From Lachnospiraceae bacterium (lineage in GTDB: Bacteria > Bacillota > Clostridia > Lachnospirales > Lachnospiraceae), in the NCBI GenBank assembly GCA_017550165.1, contig JAFZQH010000017.1:24158-88157 (forward strand): a stretch of DNA of 64,000 bases, written 5' to 3'. Made by a program: the position numbers and the translations under genes. Position 1 is the stretch's first letter, and every line of letters starts with the position of its first letter. This document shows, one piece after another, positions 26,647-33,730 of this stretch. The notes below the pieces were generated by a model, which ran no database searches, was not told the DNA's origin, and saw nothing but the letters and a program-made list of their open reading frames with translations.

Positions 26647-26958
26647 ATGGCATTAGGTCCCGTTGAGATGAACGGTATCCTGCAGAGGACGCAGGATTTC
26701 ACCACCATCAAACAGAATGAAGATAACAGAGGCCTTATAGCTCAGACCAACATCCACAATGAGGCTGAGCAGGAGATAGACCATGCCATGCATCAGGTTC
26801 ATGATGCTGCGGACAGCAGGGATTCCGAGGGTGAATTTGATGCCCGGAGAGAGGGCCGGAACAAATACATGAAGTCTTCCACCAAGAGAAAGAAAGAAGA
26901 GAAGACCGAAGGTAAGGTCGTAGTGAAGGGTTCTGGAGGGTTTGACATTTCAGTATAG
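26647..26958 (+). CDS. Small charged protein of unknown function in motility operon
   Basis: A 103-residue soluble protein beginning MALGPVEMNGILQRTQDFTT, rich in Glu, Lys, Asp, Arg and His, with a predicted N-terminal helix and a basic C-terminal third (KSSTKRKKEEKTEGK) ending in a Gly-rich strand GSGGFDISV. I do not recognise the family. ATG 26647 is chosen because GAAAGGAAAG precedes it; an upstream in-frame start at 26569 would run through the structured RNA. Position in the sigD-fapA segment suggests a flagellar accessory role, by context only. Confidence 0.72.
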   Translation: MALGPVEMNGILQRTQDFTTIKQNEDNRGLIAQTNIHNEAEQEIDHAMHQVHDAADSRDSEGEFDARREGRNKYMKSSTKRKKEEKTEGKVVVKGSGGFDISV

Positions 26959-26988
26959 GTTTACGATCAACAGACCATAGCAATAAAT

Positions 26989-27024
26989 AATAAGAATCTT
27001 GAGCTTGCTCAGAAGATTCTTATT
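26989..27024 (+). other. Hairpin immediately before the RBS of the DUF6115-like gene
   Basis: AATAAGAATCTT (26989-27000) pairs with AAGATTCTTATT (27013-27024), 12 bp. The loop itself contains GAGC/GCTC and can fold further. The GGAGG RBS starts six bases after the stem (27031). It may tune translation of the downstream gene or separate it from the upstream one. Confidence 0.55.
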
Positions 27025-27040
27025 TATTATGGAGGATACA

Positions 27041-27865
27041 ATGAGTGTATTACAATTATCACTTCTCGTTGTGGGAGTGATACTGCTATTGGCCAGTTTC
27101 TTTGTGACGGAGAGACTGTCCAAGAAGGAAGTGGATGAGCTCTCAAGACTTAGCTCAGCACAACTGCAAAAGGTAGTAGACAAGGAAATATCGGGAATTG
27201 AGGATAAGGTCACGGATATCGTGGGAGACGCGGTGGATAAGGCTGCAGAAGACCTGCAGCGCCCCATGGAGAAGCTCTCCAATGAGAAGATAATGGCTAT
27301 TAATGAGTATTCTGATACTGTAATGGACGATATCAACAAGGGCCATTCCGAAGTATTATTCCTCTTTAACATGATGAAGGAAAAGGAAAATGAGCTAAAG
27401 ACCCTTTTATCCTCCATTGAGAGAAATAAGGCCCAGCTTCGGGAGATGTCCGATAATGTCCGGGTCATGGAGCAAAAGACCGAGGCTGCAGTTAACGGTT
27501 CCGTAGACCGGGAGGATGATCCCGATCCGGAAAGAAGCCGTTCAAGAGAGGATATAAGAGCTGCTGAGGCCGCCATGGACAAGCTCTTAAAAGAAGGTGT
27601 GGAGGCTATCGCAGAAAGGGAAGCAAAGCAGGCGGATCCCGAAAGGCCGGATCCAGGATTTGTGTTCCGTCAAAGGGATGAGGATGAAGTATCCGACCTG
27701 CCTGAATCCGGTTCGGATGAGAAGGCAGAGCTTAGGAAGAAGATCATCGAGATGTACGACGCGGGAGTATCCGAGGTGGAGATCGGTAAGCGCCTTCGTT
27801 GCGGTGTAGGAGAAGTAAGGCTCGTGATAGAGCTGGTTAACAGAGGAGAGAGATTTGAAGTTTAA
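27041..27865 (+). CDS. Membrane-anchored coiled-coil protein with C-terminal HTH-like segment (DUF6115/SwrB-like)
   Basis: A 274-residue protein. One N-terminal membrane helix (about residues 3-22) is followed by long amphipathic helices (about 25-150, coiled-coil-like). A charged linker comes next, and then a C-terminal block LRKKIIEMYDAGVSEVEIGKRL followed by RCGVGEVRLVIELV. That end resembles the short HTH-like motif at the end of Bacillus SwrB and related DUF6115 proteins. SwrB lies between sigD and rpsB in B. subtilis and promotes export-gate/FliM assembly; this gene occupies the equivalent place, so an analogous role is a reasonable inference. GGAGG precedes ATG 27041; an in-frame ATG at 27029 is unlikely. 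Confidence 0.68.
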   Translation: MSVLQLSLLVVGVILLLASFFVTERLSKKEVDELSRLSSAQLQKVVDKEISGIEDKVTDIVGDAVDKAAEDLQRPMEKLSNEKIMAINEYSDTVMDDINKGHSEVLFLFNMMKEKENELKTLLSSIERNKAQLREMSDNVRVMEQKTEAAVNGSVDREDDPDPERSRSREDIRAAEAAMDKLLKEGVEAIAEREAKQADPERPDPGFVFRQRDEDEVSDLPESGSDEKAELRKKIIEMYDAGVSEVEIGKRLRCGVGEVRLVIELVNRGERFEV

Positions 27866-28523
27866 GTATTACCTGCGTGGAGCGGGAATAGGTATAATAA
27901 TCGCTGTTCTTGTCATGTTTATCGGCGGGAGTAGCCGTACCATGTCTGACGGTGAGATCATCAGAAGAGCCCAGGAACTGGGTATGGTCAAGGCTGAAGA
28001 AGGTTCCGGGACAGTAAAAGATTATAACAGCAAGAGTTCGGCAGCAGCCCAGGAGAGTTCGGCTGTTCCTTCAAGCCAGGCGCCGGCTGAGCCCAGTTCC
28101 GCGTCTATAGCCTCATCTGCTCTGGAGCAGAGCTCAGCGGCAGCGACATCTTCTGCGGCTGAACAAAGCCTGGCGGCTACAGCATCTTCGGCGGTGTCTT
28201 CTTCGGAAGCGCCTTCTTCAGAGACGCCCTCGTCTGCAGCGCAGCCAAGTTCGGAGGATGTTCCCTCATCTTCGGCATCCTACTCAGGACCTGATCCGGT
28301 GGATAACGGAACCACCGTGACCATCACTATCCCCACGGGAATGCTCTCGGACAAGGTGGCAGAGATGATACAGCGTGCAGGGCTCATTAGCGATGCTAAG
28401 GATTTTAACAGGTATCTTATATCCAAAGGATATGACAGACAGATATTAAAAGGGGACTGTGTCATAAGAAAGGGTTCCTCTTACGAGGAGATAGCCAAAT
28501 TACTGGTCTCAAAGAATCGATAA
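27855..28523 (+). CDS. Membrane protein with Ser/Ala-rich stalk and MltG/YceG-like N-terminal-type domain
   Basis: A 222-residue protein with an N-terminal membrane helix (about residues 9-26). A Ser/Ala/Glu/Pro stalk of about 100 residues (residues 50-145) follows, then a folded C-terminal domain ([20 protein letters not shown] and the following [11 protein letters not shown]) resembling the small LysM-like part of MltG/YceG lytic transglycosylases. The MltG catalytic domain is absent, so no transglycosylase activity is claimed. The start is TTG 27855 inside the end of the previous gene, with GAGGAGAGAG upstream; the two genes overlap by 11 bases. It may act outside the membrane at the cell wall. 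Confidence 0.65.
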   Translation: MKFKYYLRGAGIGIIIAVLVMFIGGSSRTMSDGEIIRRAQELGMVKAEEGSGTVKDYNSKSSAAAQESSAVPSSQAPAEPSSASIASSALEQSSAAATSSAAEQSLAATASSAVSSSEAPSSETPSSAAQPSSEDVPSSSASYSGPDPVDNGTTVTITIPTGMLSDKVAEMIQRAGLISDAKDFNRYLISKGYDRQILKGDCVIRKGSSYEEIAKLLVSKNR

Positions 28524-28542
28524 AGCAAAATCAATATAATTG

Positions 28543-28571
28543 TTTACAGGCGCGGAGTATTGTGATACAAT
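28543..28571 (+). promoter_or_regulatory. Promoter of rpsB-tsf
   Basis: -35 TTTACA (28543-28548), 17-base spacer, extended -10 TGATACAAT with TACAAT at 28566-28571. This vegetative promoter separates the ribosomal operon from the motility genes. Expected transcription start is near 28578. Confidence 0.75.
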
Positions 28572-28605
28572 ATTCCGCGTATGTAATCAATAAACTATCA
28601 AACAC

Positions 28606-28647
28606 GTCTGTGTCCAGACCGGGCGCGGTGGAACTGCCCGGCAGTTC
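28606..28647 (+). promoter_or_regulatory. Structured rpsB leader with mutually exclusive hairpins
   Basis: A first hairpin pairs GTCTG (28606-28610) with CAGAC (28615-28619). After it, CCGGGC (28619-28624) can pair with GCCCGG (28636-28641), but GAACTG (28631-28636) can instead pair with CAGTTC (28642-28647). The last two helices share bases and cannot coexist. S2 leaders in other bacteria mediate autoregulation; a switch here is an inference. Confidence 0.5.
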
Positions 28648-28693
28648 TCGTTCGGTTATAGCAGACGGAAGTAACAACCAGGGAGGTTTTAAA

Positions 28694-29464
28694 ATGAGTG
28701 TTATTTCAATGAAACAGTTACTTGAAGCAGGTGTGCATTTCGGACACCAGACCAGAAGATGGAACCCTAAGATGGCTCCTTACATCTTCACCGAGAGGAA
28801 CGGTATCTACATTATCGATCTTCAGAAGTCAGTAGGCATGGTTGACACAGCTTACAAGGCTGTAGCCGACATCGTCGCTGACGGCGGTACCATTCTTTTC
28901 GTAGGAACCAAGAAGCAGGCTCAGGATGCCGTTAAGACCGAGGCAGAGCGTTGCGGAATGTTCTATGTTAACGAGAGATGGCTGGGTGGTATGCTTACCA
29001 ACTTCAAGACGATCAGAAGCAGGATTGAAAGACTTAAAGAGATCGAGCGCATGGAAGCAGACGGTACTTTCGATGTACTGCCCAAGAAGGAAGTTATCGG
29101 TCTTAAGAAAGAGAAGTACAAGCTTGAGAAGAACTTAGGCGGTATCAAGGAGATGAAGCGCATTCCTGACGCTATCTTCGTAGTAGATCCCAAGAAAGAA
29201 AGGATCTGCATCCAGGAAGCTCATATCTTAGGTATCCCCCTTATCGGTATAGCAGATACTAACTGTGATCCCGAAGAACTGGATTATGTTATTCCGGGTA
29301 ATGATGATGCCATCAGAGCAGTTAAGCTTATCGTATCTACCATGGCAGACGCCGTTATCGAGGCTAATCAGGGTTCAGCCCAGGATGATGCTTACGATGA
29401 CGAGGATTATGATGACGATTACGATGACGATTATGAAGATGATGTAGTAGATGAGGAGGCGTAA
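28694..29464 (+). CDS. rpsB: 30S ribosomal protein S2
   Basis: A 256-residue protein with the S2 signatures [19 protein letters not shown] near the start, and [19 protein letters not shown] plus the [13 protein letters not shown] block. It binds the 30S subunit near S1 and the mRNA exit. ATG 28694 follows GGGAGG; an upstream in-frame GTG at 28562 would start before the transcription start and is rejected. The C-terminus is an unusual acidic Asp/Tyr tail of about 20 residues ([15 protein letters not shown]). tsf follows after three bases, the usual pairing. Confidence 0.98.
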   Translation: MSVISMKQLLEAGVHFGHQTRRWNPKMAPYIFTERNGIYIIDLQKSVGMVDTAYKAVADIVADGGTILFVGTKKQAQDAVKTEAERCGMFYVNERWLGGMLTNFKTIRSRIERLKEIERMEADGTFDVLPKKEVIGLKKEKYKLEKNLGGIKEMKRIPDAIFVVDPKKERICIQEAHILGIPLIGIADTNCDPEELDYVIPGNDDAIRAVKLIVSTMADAVIEANQGSAQDDAYDDEDYDDDYDDDYEDDVVDEEA

Positions 29465-29467
29465 GAC

Positions 29468-30403
29468 ATGGCAGTTACAGCAGCAATGGTAAAAGAATTA
29501 AGAGAAATGACCGGTGCAGGCATGATGGATTGCAAGAAGGCTCTTTCAGAGACTGACGGCGATATGGATGCAGCTGTTGAGTTCTTAAGAAAGAAAGGAC
29601 AGGCTACTGCTGAGAAGAAGGCAAGCCGTATAGCAGCAGAAGGTCTTTGCACCGTTGTATTAAAGGATGATAATACTGCAGCAGTAGTTGAGGTTAACTC
29701 TGAGACTGACTTCGTTGCAAAAAATGAAACTTTTAAGGAGTTCGTTAAGGCAGTAGCCGTTCAGGCTGTTAACTCAGATGCTGCTGACCTTGATGCATTC
29801 ATGGCTGAGAAGTGGAACGAGGATTCCTCCAAGACCGTTAAGGAAGCTCTTGTTGAGAAGGTTGCCGTTATCGGTGAGAACCTTCAGATCCGTCGTTTTG
29901 AAAAGGTTGTTGAGAAGGACGGTCTTGTTGTTTCTTACATCCACGGTGGCGGACGTATCGGCGTTATCGTTGATGCGGTTACAAGCGTTGTTAATGATCA
30001 GGTTAAGGAAGCGTTGACCAACATCGCAATGCAGATCGCCGCTTTAAGACCCCAGTATGTATCCCGTGAAGAGATCAGCGCTGACTTTATCGCTCATGAG
30101 AAGGAGATCCTTCTTGAGCAGATCAAGAACGATCCCAAGGAATCCCAGAAGCCTGAGAAGGTTATCAACGGTATGATCGAGGGTCGTATTAATAAAGAGC
30201 TTAAGGACATCTGCCTGGTCGATCAGGTTTATGTTAAGGCTGAGGACGGTAAGCAGTCTGTTGCCAAGTACCTTGAGAGTGTGTCCAAGGCTGTTGGAGC
30301 TGACATCAAGGTTAAGAAGTTCGTAAGGTTCGAGACCGGTGAGGGTATCGAGAAGAAGGAAGAGGACTTCGCGGCAGAAGTTGCAAAACAAATGAATGCT
30401 TAA
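29468..30403 (+). CDS. tsf: Translation elongation factor Ts
   Basis: A 311-residue protein with the N-terminal UBA-like region (VKELREMTGAGMMDCKKALS), the nucleotide-exchange core SETDFVAKNETFKEFV and the C-terminal dimerisation part. It exchanges GDP for GTP on EF-Tu. GAGGAGG lies before ATG 29468. The gene ends at a clear intrinsic terminator, so rpsB-tsf forms a two-gene operon. Codon use is strongly biased, as expected for a highly expressed gene. Confidence 0.98.
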   Translation: MAVTAAMVKELREMTGAGMMDCKKALSETDGDMDAAVEFLRKKGQATAEKKASRIAAEGLCTVVLKDDNTAAVVEVNSETDFVAKNETFKEFVKAVAVQAVNSDAADLDAFMAEKWNEDSSKTVKEALVEKVAVIGENLQIRRFEKVVEKDGLVVSYIHGGGRIGVIVDAVTSVVNDQVKEALTNIAMQIAALRPQYVSREEISADFIAHEKEILLEQIKNDPKESQKPEKVINGMIEGRINKELKDICLVDQVYVKAEDGKQSVAKYLESVSKAVGADIKVKKFVRFETGEGIEKKEEDFAAEVAKQMNA

Positions 30404-30417
30404 TTCACTCGTACTTT

Positions 30418-30450
30418 AAGGAGACAGTTCGCTGTCTCCTTTATAGTTTT
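30418..30450 (+). terminator. Intrinsic terminator after tsf
   Basis: AAGGAGACAG (30418-30427) pairs with CTGTCTCCTT (30432-30441) through a TTCG tetraloop. TATAGTTTT follows. It closes the rpsB-tsf transcript. Confidence 0.88.
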
Positions 30451-30506
30451 ATGAGATGGATATAAAACTTGCGAACCTGTTTCCTGAATAGAAAAGGAGA
30501 TAGCGA

Positions 30507-31061
30507 ATGACTGAGAGGGAATCACTGGGTGAAAAGAGGCTTGAGTCCGAGTGTGTCTTTGATGGGATTATTTTGCATGTTGAGAAGGATCGGGTGGGGC
30601 TGCCTAACGGGAATGAGGCGGTCCGGGAGGTTATCAGGCATATCGGGGCGGTGTGTATCGTTCCGGTCACTGATGACGGCATGGTTGTTATGGAACGGCA
30701 GTTTCGGTATCCCATCGACAGGGTGATCAGCGAGATCCCGGCGGGGAAGCTGGACTTTAAGGATGAGGACAGGCTTGAAGCTGCCAAGCGTGAACTCCGG
30801 GAGGAGACCGGATATACTGCCGGAAAGTGGACTGACATGGGCATTTACTACCCGGCTGCGGCTTACTCTGATGAGAGGATAACCATGTATCTTGCCACTG
30901 AACTCAGCAAAGGGGAAAGAAAGCTGGATTTCGACGAGTTTCTCAACGTAGAGCTCATTCCGATCGATAAACTGGTTGATGATATCATGGCCGGCCGTAT
31001 CACCGACGGCAAGACCCAGGTGGCTATCCTTAAAGCTGCAAAGATACTAAAAAGAGGATAA
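30507..31061 (+). CDS. nudF: Nudix hydrolase, ADP-ribose pyrophosphatase type
   Basis: A 184-residue protein. The Nudix box lies at about residues 80-103 (AGKLDFKDEDRLEAAKRELR then EETGY), preceded by the QFRYPIDRVISEIPAG segment characteristic of the ADP-ribose/ADP-sugar group. The later YPAAAYSDERITMYLATEL block also fits this group. The enzyme hydrolyses ADP-ribose to AMP and ribose-5-phosphate in a Mg2+-dependent reaction. AAAGGAGATAG precedes ATG 30507. The gene is monocistronic, ending at a strong terminator. The exact substrate cannot be fixed from sequence. Confidence 0.88.
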   Translation: MTERESLGEKRLESECVFDGIILHVEKDRVGLPNGNEAVREVIRHIGAVCIVPVTDDGMVVMERQFRYPIDRVISEIPAGKLDFKDEDRLEAAKRELREETGYTAGKWTDMGIYYPAAAYSDERITMYLATELSKGERKLDFDEFLNVELIPIDKLVDDIMAGRITDGKTQVAILKAAKILKRG

Positions 31062-31066
31062 AAATA

Positions 31067-31101
31067 GTTCTCCGTGCAGGCACGGAGAACCTTTTTTTTA
31101 T
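31067..31101. terminator. Bidirectional intrinsic terminator
   Basis: GTTCTCCGTG (31067-31076) and CACGGAGAAC (31081-31090) form a perfect 10-bp stem with loop CAGG, followed by eight Ts on the plus strand. On the minus strand the stem is followed by CTATTTTTA. It therefore serves both the Nudix gene and the convergent 73-residue gene. Confidence 0.9.
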
Positions 31102-31112
31102 ATACACTTGTA

Positions 31113-31334
31113 TTAGTCCGGATTAAATTCGTATGTTACCTCATATCCGCCACGCTCGAATCTGATAATGCATCCGCCGTCATCCTTCTTCTCAACCTCG
31201 AATTTAGCCTTAGGCTCTTTCTCCTTGAAGTAAGCTACGGGATCATCTGTCTCGATGGTCTGGATATCAGCCTTGGAAGGTGACTTGCCCCCGCAAGTAG
31301 GTTGCTTCTCATCAATAATAAGTTCATACCTCAT
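31113..31334 (-). CDS. Small hypothetical protein, 73 residues
   Basis: Family not recognised. The sequence starts MRYELIIDEKQPTCGGKSPS and continues with an acidic Asp/Glu/Lys-rich middle and alternating strands (CIIRFERGGYEVTYEF), so a small alpha/beta fold is plausible. It has one Cys-Gly-Gly near the N-terminus and one later Cys. Support that it is real: a full AGGAGG RBS at correct spacing, its own near-consensus promoter, and a bidirectional terminator directly after the stop. No membrane segment is present. Function is unknown. Confidence 0.8.
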   Translation of the reverse strand: MRYELIIDEKQPTCGGKSPSKADIQTIETDDPVAYFKEKEPKAKFEVEKKDDGGCIIRFERGGYEVTYEFNPD

Positions 31335-31394
31335 TTTTAATTTACCTCCTCATAATTAAGAATTATTCTTACAAGAATACCTCCATACAATCTG

Positions 31395-31423
31395 ATTGTA
31401 CCACCTTATGATTGTTAATTCAA
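31395..31423 (-). promoter_or_regulatory. Minus-strand promoter of the 73-residue gene
   Basis: Read on the minus strand: -35 TTGAAT (31423-31418), 17-base spacer, -10 TACAAT (31400-31395). The AGGAGG of the 73-residue gene lies about 45 bases downstream. Confidence 0.75.
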
Positions 31424-31435
31424 TAAGTAATGCTA

Positions 31436-31464
31436 TTGAAAACCGCCGTCTTATGTTATAAAAT
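31436..31464 (+). promoter_or_regulatory. Promoter of cysE
   Basis: -35 TTGAAA (31436-31441), 17-base spacer, -10 TAAAAT (31459-31464), with an overlapping TATAAA and upstream TG. It is divergent from the 73-residue gene promoter. No T-box or S-box structure was recognised in the short leader. Confidence 0.65.
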
Positions 31465-31496
31465 CTTACTAATACAACAGATAGGAGAAGGTTGCT

Positions 31497-32456
31497 ATGC
31501 AGAAGGTTGTTAATGAAAATGAGATCGCTAAGATTGTACAGGAGATCTTTGACGATTACGAGAAGGGCAAGAATATCGATACTGTTGATATTTATAATAA
31601 ACCTGACAAGATGGAGGTTCAGGAGCTAGTTGATGATCTCTTCAAGATCATCTTTCCCGGCTATTTCAGGGACAGGTCCTATAAGATCTATAATCCCAAG
31701 CACAGTTTCGCGGTCAATATCGAGGATACCTTCTATCACCTGAACAAGCAGGTCAACCTGGCTCTTGATTACGGCAAAAAGGAAGAGAAGCTTTCCGATG
31801 AGGATAAGAAGCAGGAGAGCTACCGAATCTGCAAATCATTTTTCGGGAAGATCCCCAAGATCCGTGAATATGTTGAGACTGACCTTCTGGCAACCTATGA
31901 CGGCGACCCCGCCGCAGGCAGCCTCGAGGAGATCATTCTTGCTTACCCCGGACTTCGTGCCATCACGGTTTACCGTATAGCTCATGAACTCTATGTGGAG
32001 AATGTTCCGGTGCTGCCCAGGCTTATGACTGAATATGCCCATTCCCAGACCGGGATAGATATACACCCCGGAGCCACCATCGGCAAGTACTTCTGCATAG
32101 ACCACGGGACAGGCATTGTAGTTGGTGAGACATCCATTATCGGATGCAATGTCAAGATATATCAGGGCGTTACCATAGGCGCTCTTTCAACCAGGGGCGG
32201 ACAGAAACTTTCGGGAAAGAAACGTCATCCCACCATCTGCGATAACGTGACCATATATTCAGGAGCCTCGATCCTGGGCGGTGAGACGGTTATCGGAGAG
32301 AATACGGTGGTAGGCGGCAACACATTTATCACCCGGTCCATAGACCCCAACACCAGGGTTTCCATGAAGAACCTGGAGATGGAGTACCGCAACGCCGACA
32401 ATGAAATAAAGAGCGAAGAACTGCCACAGGGTGACGAGTGGTATTACATTATATAA
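31497..32456 (+). CDS. cysE: Serine O-acetyltransferase
   Basis: A 319-residue protein. A long helical N-terminal domain (about residues 1-180) precedes a left-handed beta-helix built of hexapeptide repeats (IDIHPGATIGKYFCIDHGTG, then VVGETSIIGCNVKIYQGVTI). The catalytic His-Asp region is DHGTG, and the loop GGQKLSGKKRHPTI is typical of this enzyme. It transfers acetyl from acetyl-CoA to serine, the first step of cysteine synthesis. The length fits the longer EpsC-like form. AGGAGAAGG lies before ATG 31497. No cysK lies beside it. A minus-strand Cys-rich peptide gene ends 28 bases downstream. Confidence 0.93.
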   Translation: MQKVVNENEIAKIVQEIFDDYEKGKNIDTVDIYNKPDKMEVQELVDDLFKIIFPGYFRDRSYKIYNPKHSFAVNIEDTFYHLNKQVNLALDYGKKEEKLSDEDKKQESYRICKSFFGKIPKIREYVETDLLATYDGDPAAGSLEEIILAYPGLRAITVYRIAHELYVENVPVLPRLMTEYAHSQTGIDIHPGATIGKYFCIDHGTGIVVGETSIIGCNVKIYQGVTIGALSTRGGQKLSGKKRHPTICDNVTIYSGASILGGETVIGENTVVGGNTFITRSIDPNTRVSMKNLEMEYRNADNEIKSEELPQGDEWYYII

Positions 32457-32484
32457 GAAGGGCCCCGGGGGCGGTTTATATTAT

Positions 32485-32880
32485 CTATACTTCATCCTTC
32501 AAATAGTAATACCACTTACACAGGTATTTGTCGTACATGTGGTATACATTATCACAGCCGTCATTAAACCAGCAGTTTTCCTTGTCATAATATGTATTCT
32601 TACAGTCGCTGTGTCCCTCATTCTTCCCGCCGGCAACCATGTTAAGCTCCTCATCCGGTATCGTGAGAATTATGGCATCTGTTTTGCTCCGGATTATTTT
32701 TTCCGCTTCATCATAGTATTCTTTAAAATCATCCGGAGTTACACCATAACCCAGCTTCTCGGCAATCTCGCCATAGACCCTGGATTCATCCCCGGATTCA
32801 TCGTATTCCGCCAGAAGATCATAAACCTTAGGATCATTCTGCATCTGCCCGATAATCTCTCTCATCTTGTCAAACGACAT
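32485..32880 (-). CDS. Putative RiPP precursor with Nif11-like leader and Cys/Tyr-rich core
   Basis: A 131-residue peptide. Residues 1-85 match the Nif11-type leader pattern: MSFDKMREIIGQMQNDPKVY, then IAEKLGYGVTPDDFKEY, then PDEELNMVAGG, with a double-Gly cleavage motif at 84-85. The remaining 46 residues have four Cys (core positions 8, 18, 24 and 36), eight Tyr and many Asp/Lys. ATG 32880 is favoured (GGTGAT six bases upstream); an ATG at 32895 has its only purine-rich tract abutting it. No LanM, radical SAM, YcaO or C39-type transporter gene lies in the window, so maturation would need enzymes elsewhere. It could alternatively be a disulfide peptide or a decayed precursor. Confidence 0.68.
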   Translation of the reverse strand: MSFDKMREIIGQMQNDPKVYDLLAEYDESGDESRVYGEIAEKLGYGVTPDDFKEYYDEAEKIIRSKTDAIILTIPDEELNMVAGGKNEGHSDCKNTYYDKENCWFNDGCDNVYHMYDKYLCKWYYYLKDEV

Positions 32881-33034
32881 ATTCTCATCACCCATCCCTT
32901 CTCATCAAAGCCATGTATCAGATGCTTCATGTAAAAACTATATCACACAATCAAGAAGAGATAAACAGATAATATATATTTTCAGAATGTGGCGGCAGGG
33001 CGGAAAAAGAATAATGACCGGAAAAAAGAAAAAC

Positions 33035-33063
33035 TTGAGAAGGTGGGATGGGAAGCATATAAT
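33035..33063 (+). promoter_or_regulatory. Promoter of the PIN-like gene
   Basis: -35 TTGAGA (33035-33040), 17-base spacer, consensus -10 TATAAT (33058-33063). The start codon used lies 30 bases downstream, giving a short leader. Confidence 0.75.
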
Positions 33064-33093
33064 AGATGATGTGGATCAAACGGGGGAATGAAT

Positions 33094-33726
33094 ATGGAGA
33101 CATTTTATCTTGTAGATTATGAAAATGTAGGAAGCACGGGAGTATTAAAGTGTGACGGTCTGGAAAAGACGGACCATCTGCACATCTTTTATACCGAGAA
33201 TGCCAAGAAGATAGATCTTGATATAGTGGCGGACCATGGGGACGCGGAATTCGTCATACATAAGGTCCCCATAAAGAGCCAGTCCGTGGATATGCATATC
33301 GTATCCTTCATGGGCTATCTTATCGGGAAGAACTCCGGAGAGAAGATAAAGGTTGTTATCATCAGTAAAGATACGGACTTTGATAATCTGATCAAGTTCT
33401 GGAACGAGGAGGCCGAGCTTTCCAGAAAGCCCAAGATGGATATATCGAAAAAGAAGGCAAGGGCAGCTAAGGCGCCTGCAAAGCCAAAGGATAGCAGTGC
33501 TCCTATTGATTCCGAGCTGAAGACCAGGTTAAATGCAGAGATCCAGAAGACCCTGTCACAGGGCGGCTTCGATAACAGGACTATCAACAATGTGGCAAAG
33601 CTGGTGGGAAAGCATTACGGCAAGGGCGAACTTAAACGCGACGTCCACAACGCACTGATGAAGAGTTATAAGAAGCATGATGAGATATACAAGGCCATAA
33701 AGGTGGTTCTTTCAAAATATAGTTAA
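33094..33726 (+). CDS. PIN-like domain protein
   Basis: A 210-residue protein. The first strand carries FYLVDYENVG (first acidic residue of a PIN/NYN nuclease fold), then DLDIVADHGDAEF and IISKDTDFDNLI, giving the spaced acidic residues expected for a metal site. From about residue 125 there is a basic Ala/Lys/Pro linker, then a helical C-terminal domain (NRTINNVAKLVGKHYGKGEL) that could bind nucleic acid. A ribonuclease role is an inference. ATG 33094 is chosen because GGGGG at 33081-33085 is eight bases upstream; ATG 33088 is too close. Confidence 0.75.
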   Translation: METFYLVDYENVGSTGVLKCDGLEKTDHLHIFYTENAKKIDLDIVADHGDAEFVIHKVPIKSQSVDMHIVSFMGYLIGKNSGEKIKVVIISKDTDFDNLIKFWNEEAELSRKPKMDISKKKARAAKAPAKPKDSSAPIDSELKTRLNAEIQKTLSQGGFDNRTINNVAKLVGKHYGKGELKRDVHNALMKSYKKHDEIYKAIKVVLSKYS

Positions 33727-33730
33727 GATA

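Noticed and set aside
32431..32934. Plus-strand 167-residue hydrophobic ORF after cysE
   Set aside because: It is the antisense of the Nif11-like peptide gene; its hydrophobicity is the mirror of Asp/Glu/Lys/Tyr codons, and it has no RBS and overlaps the cysE end.
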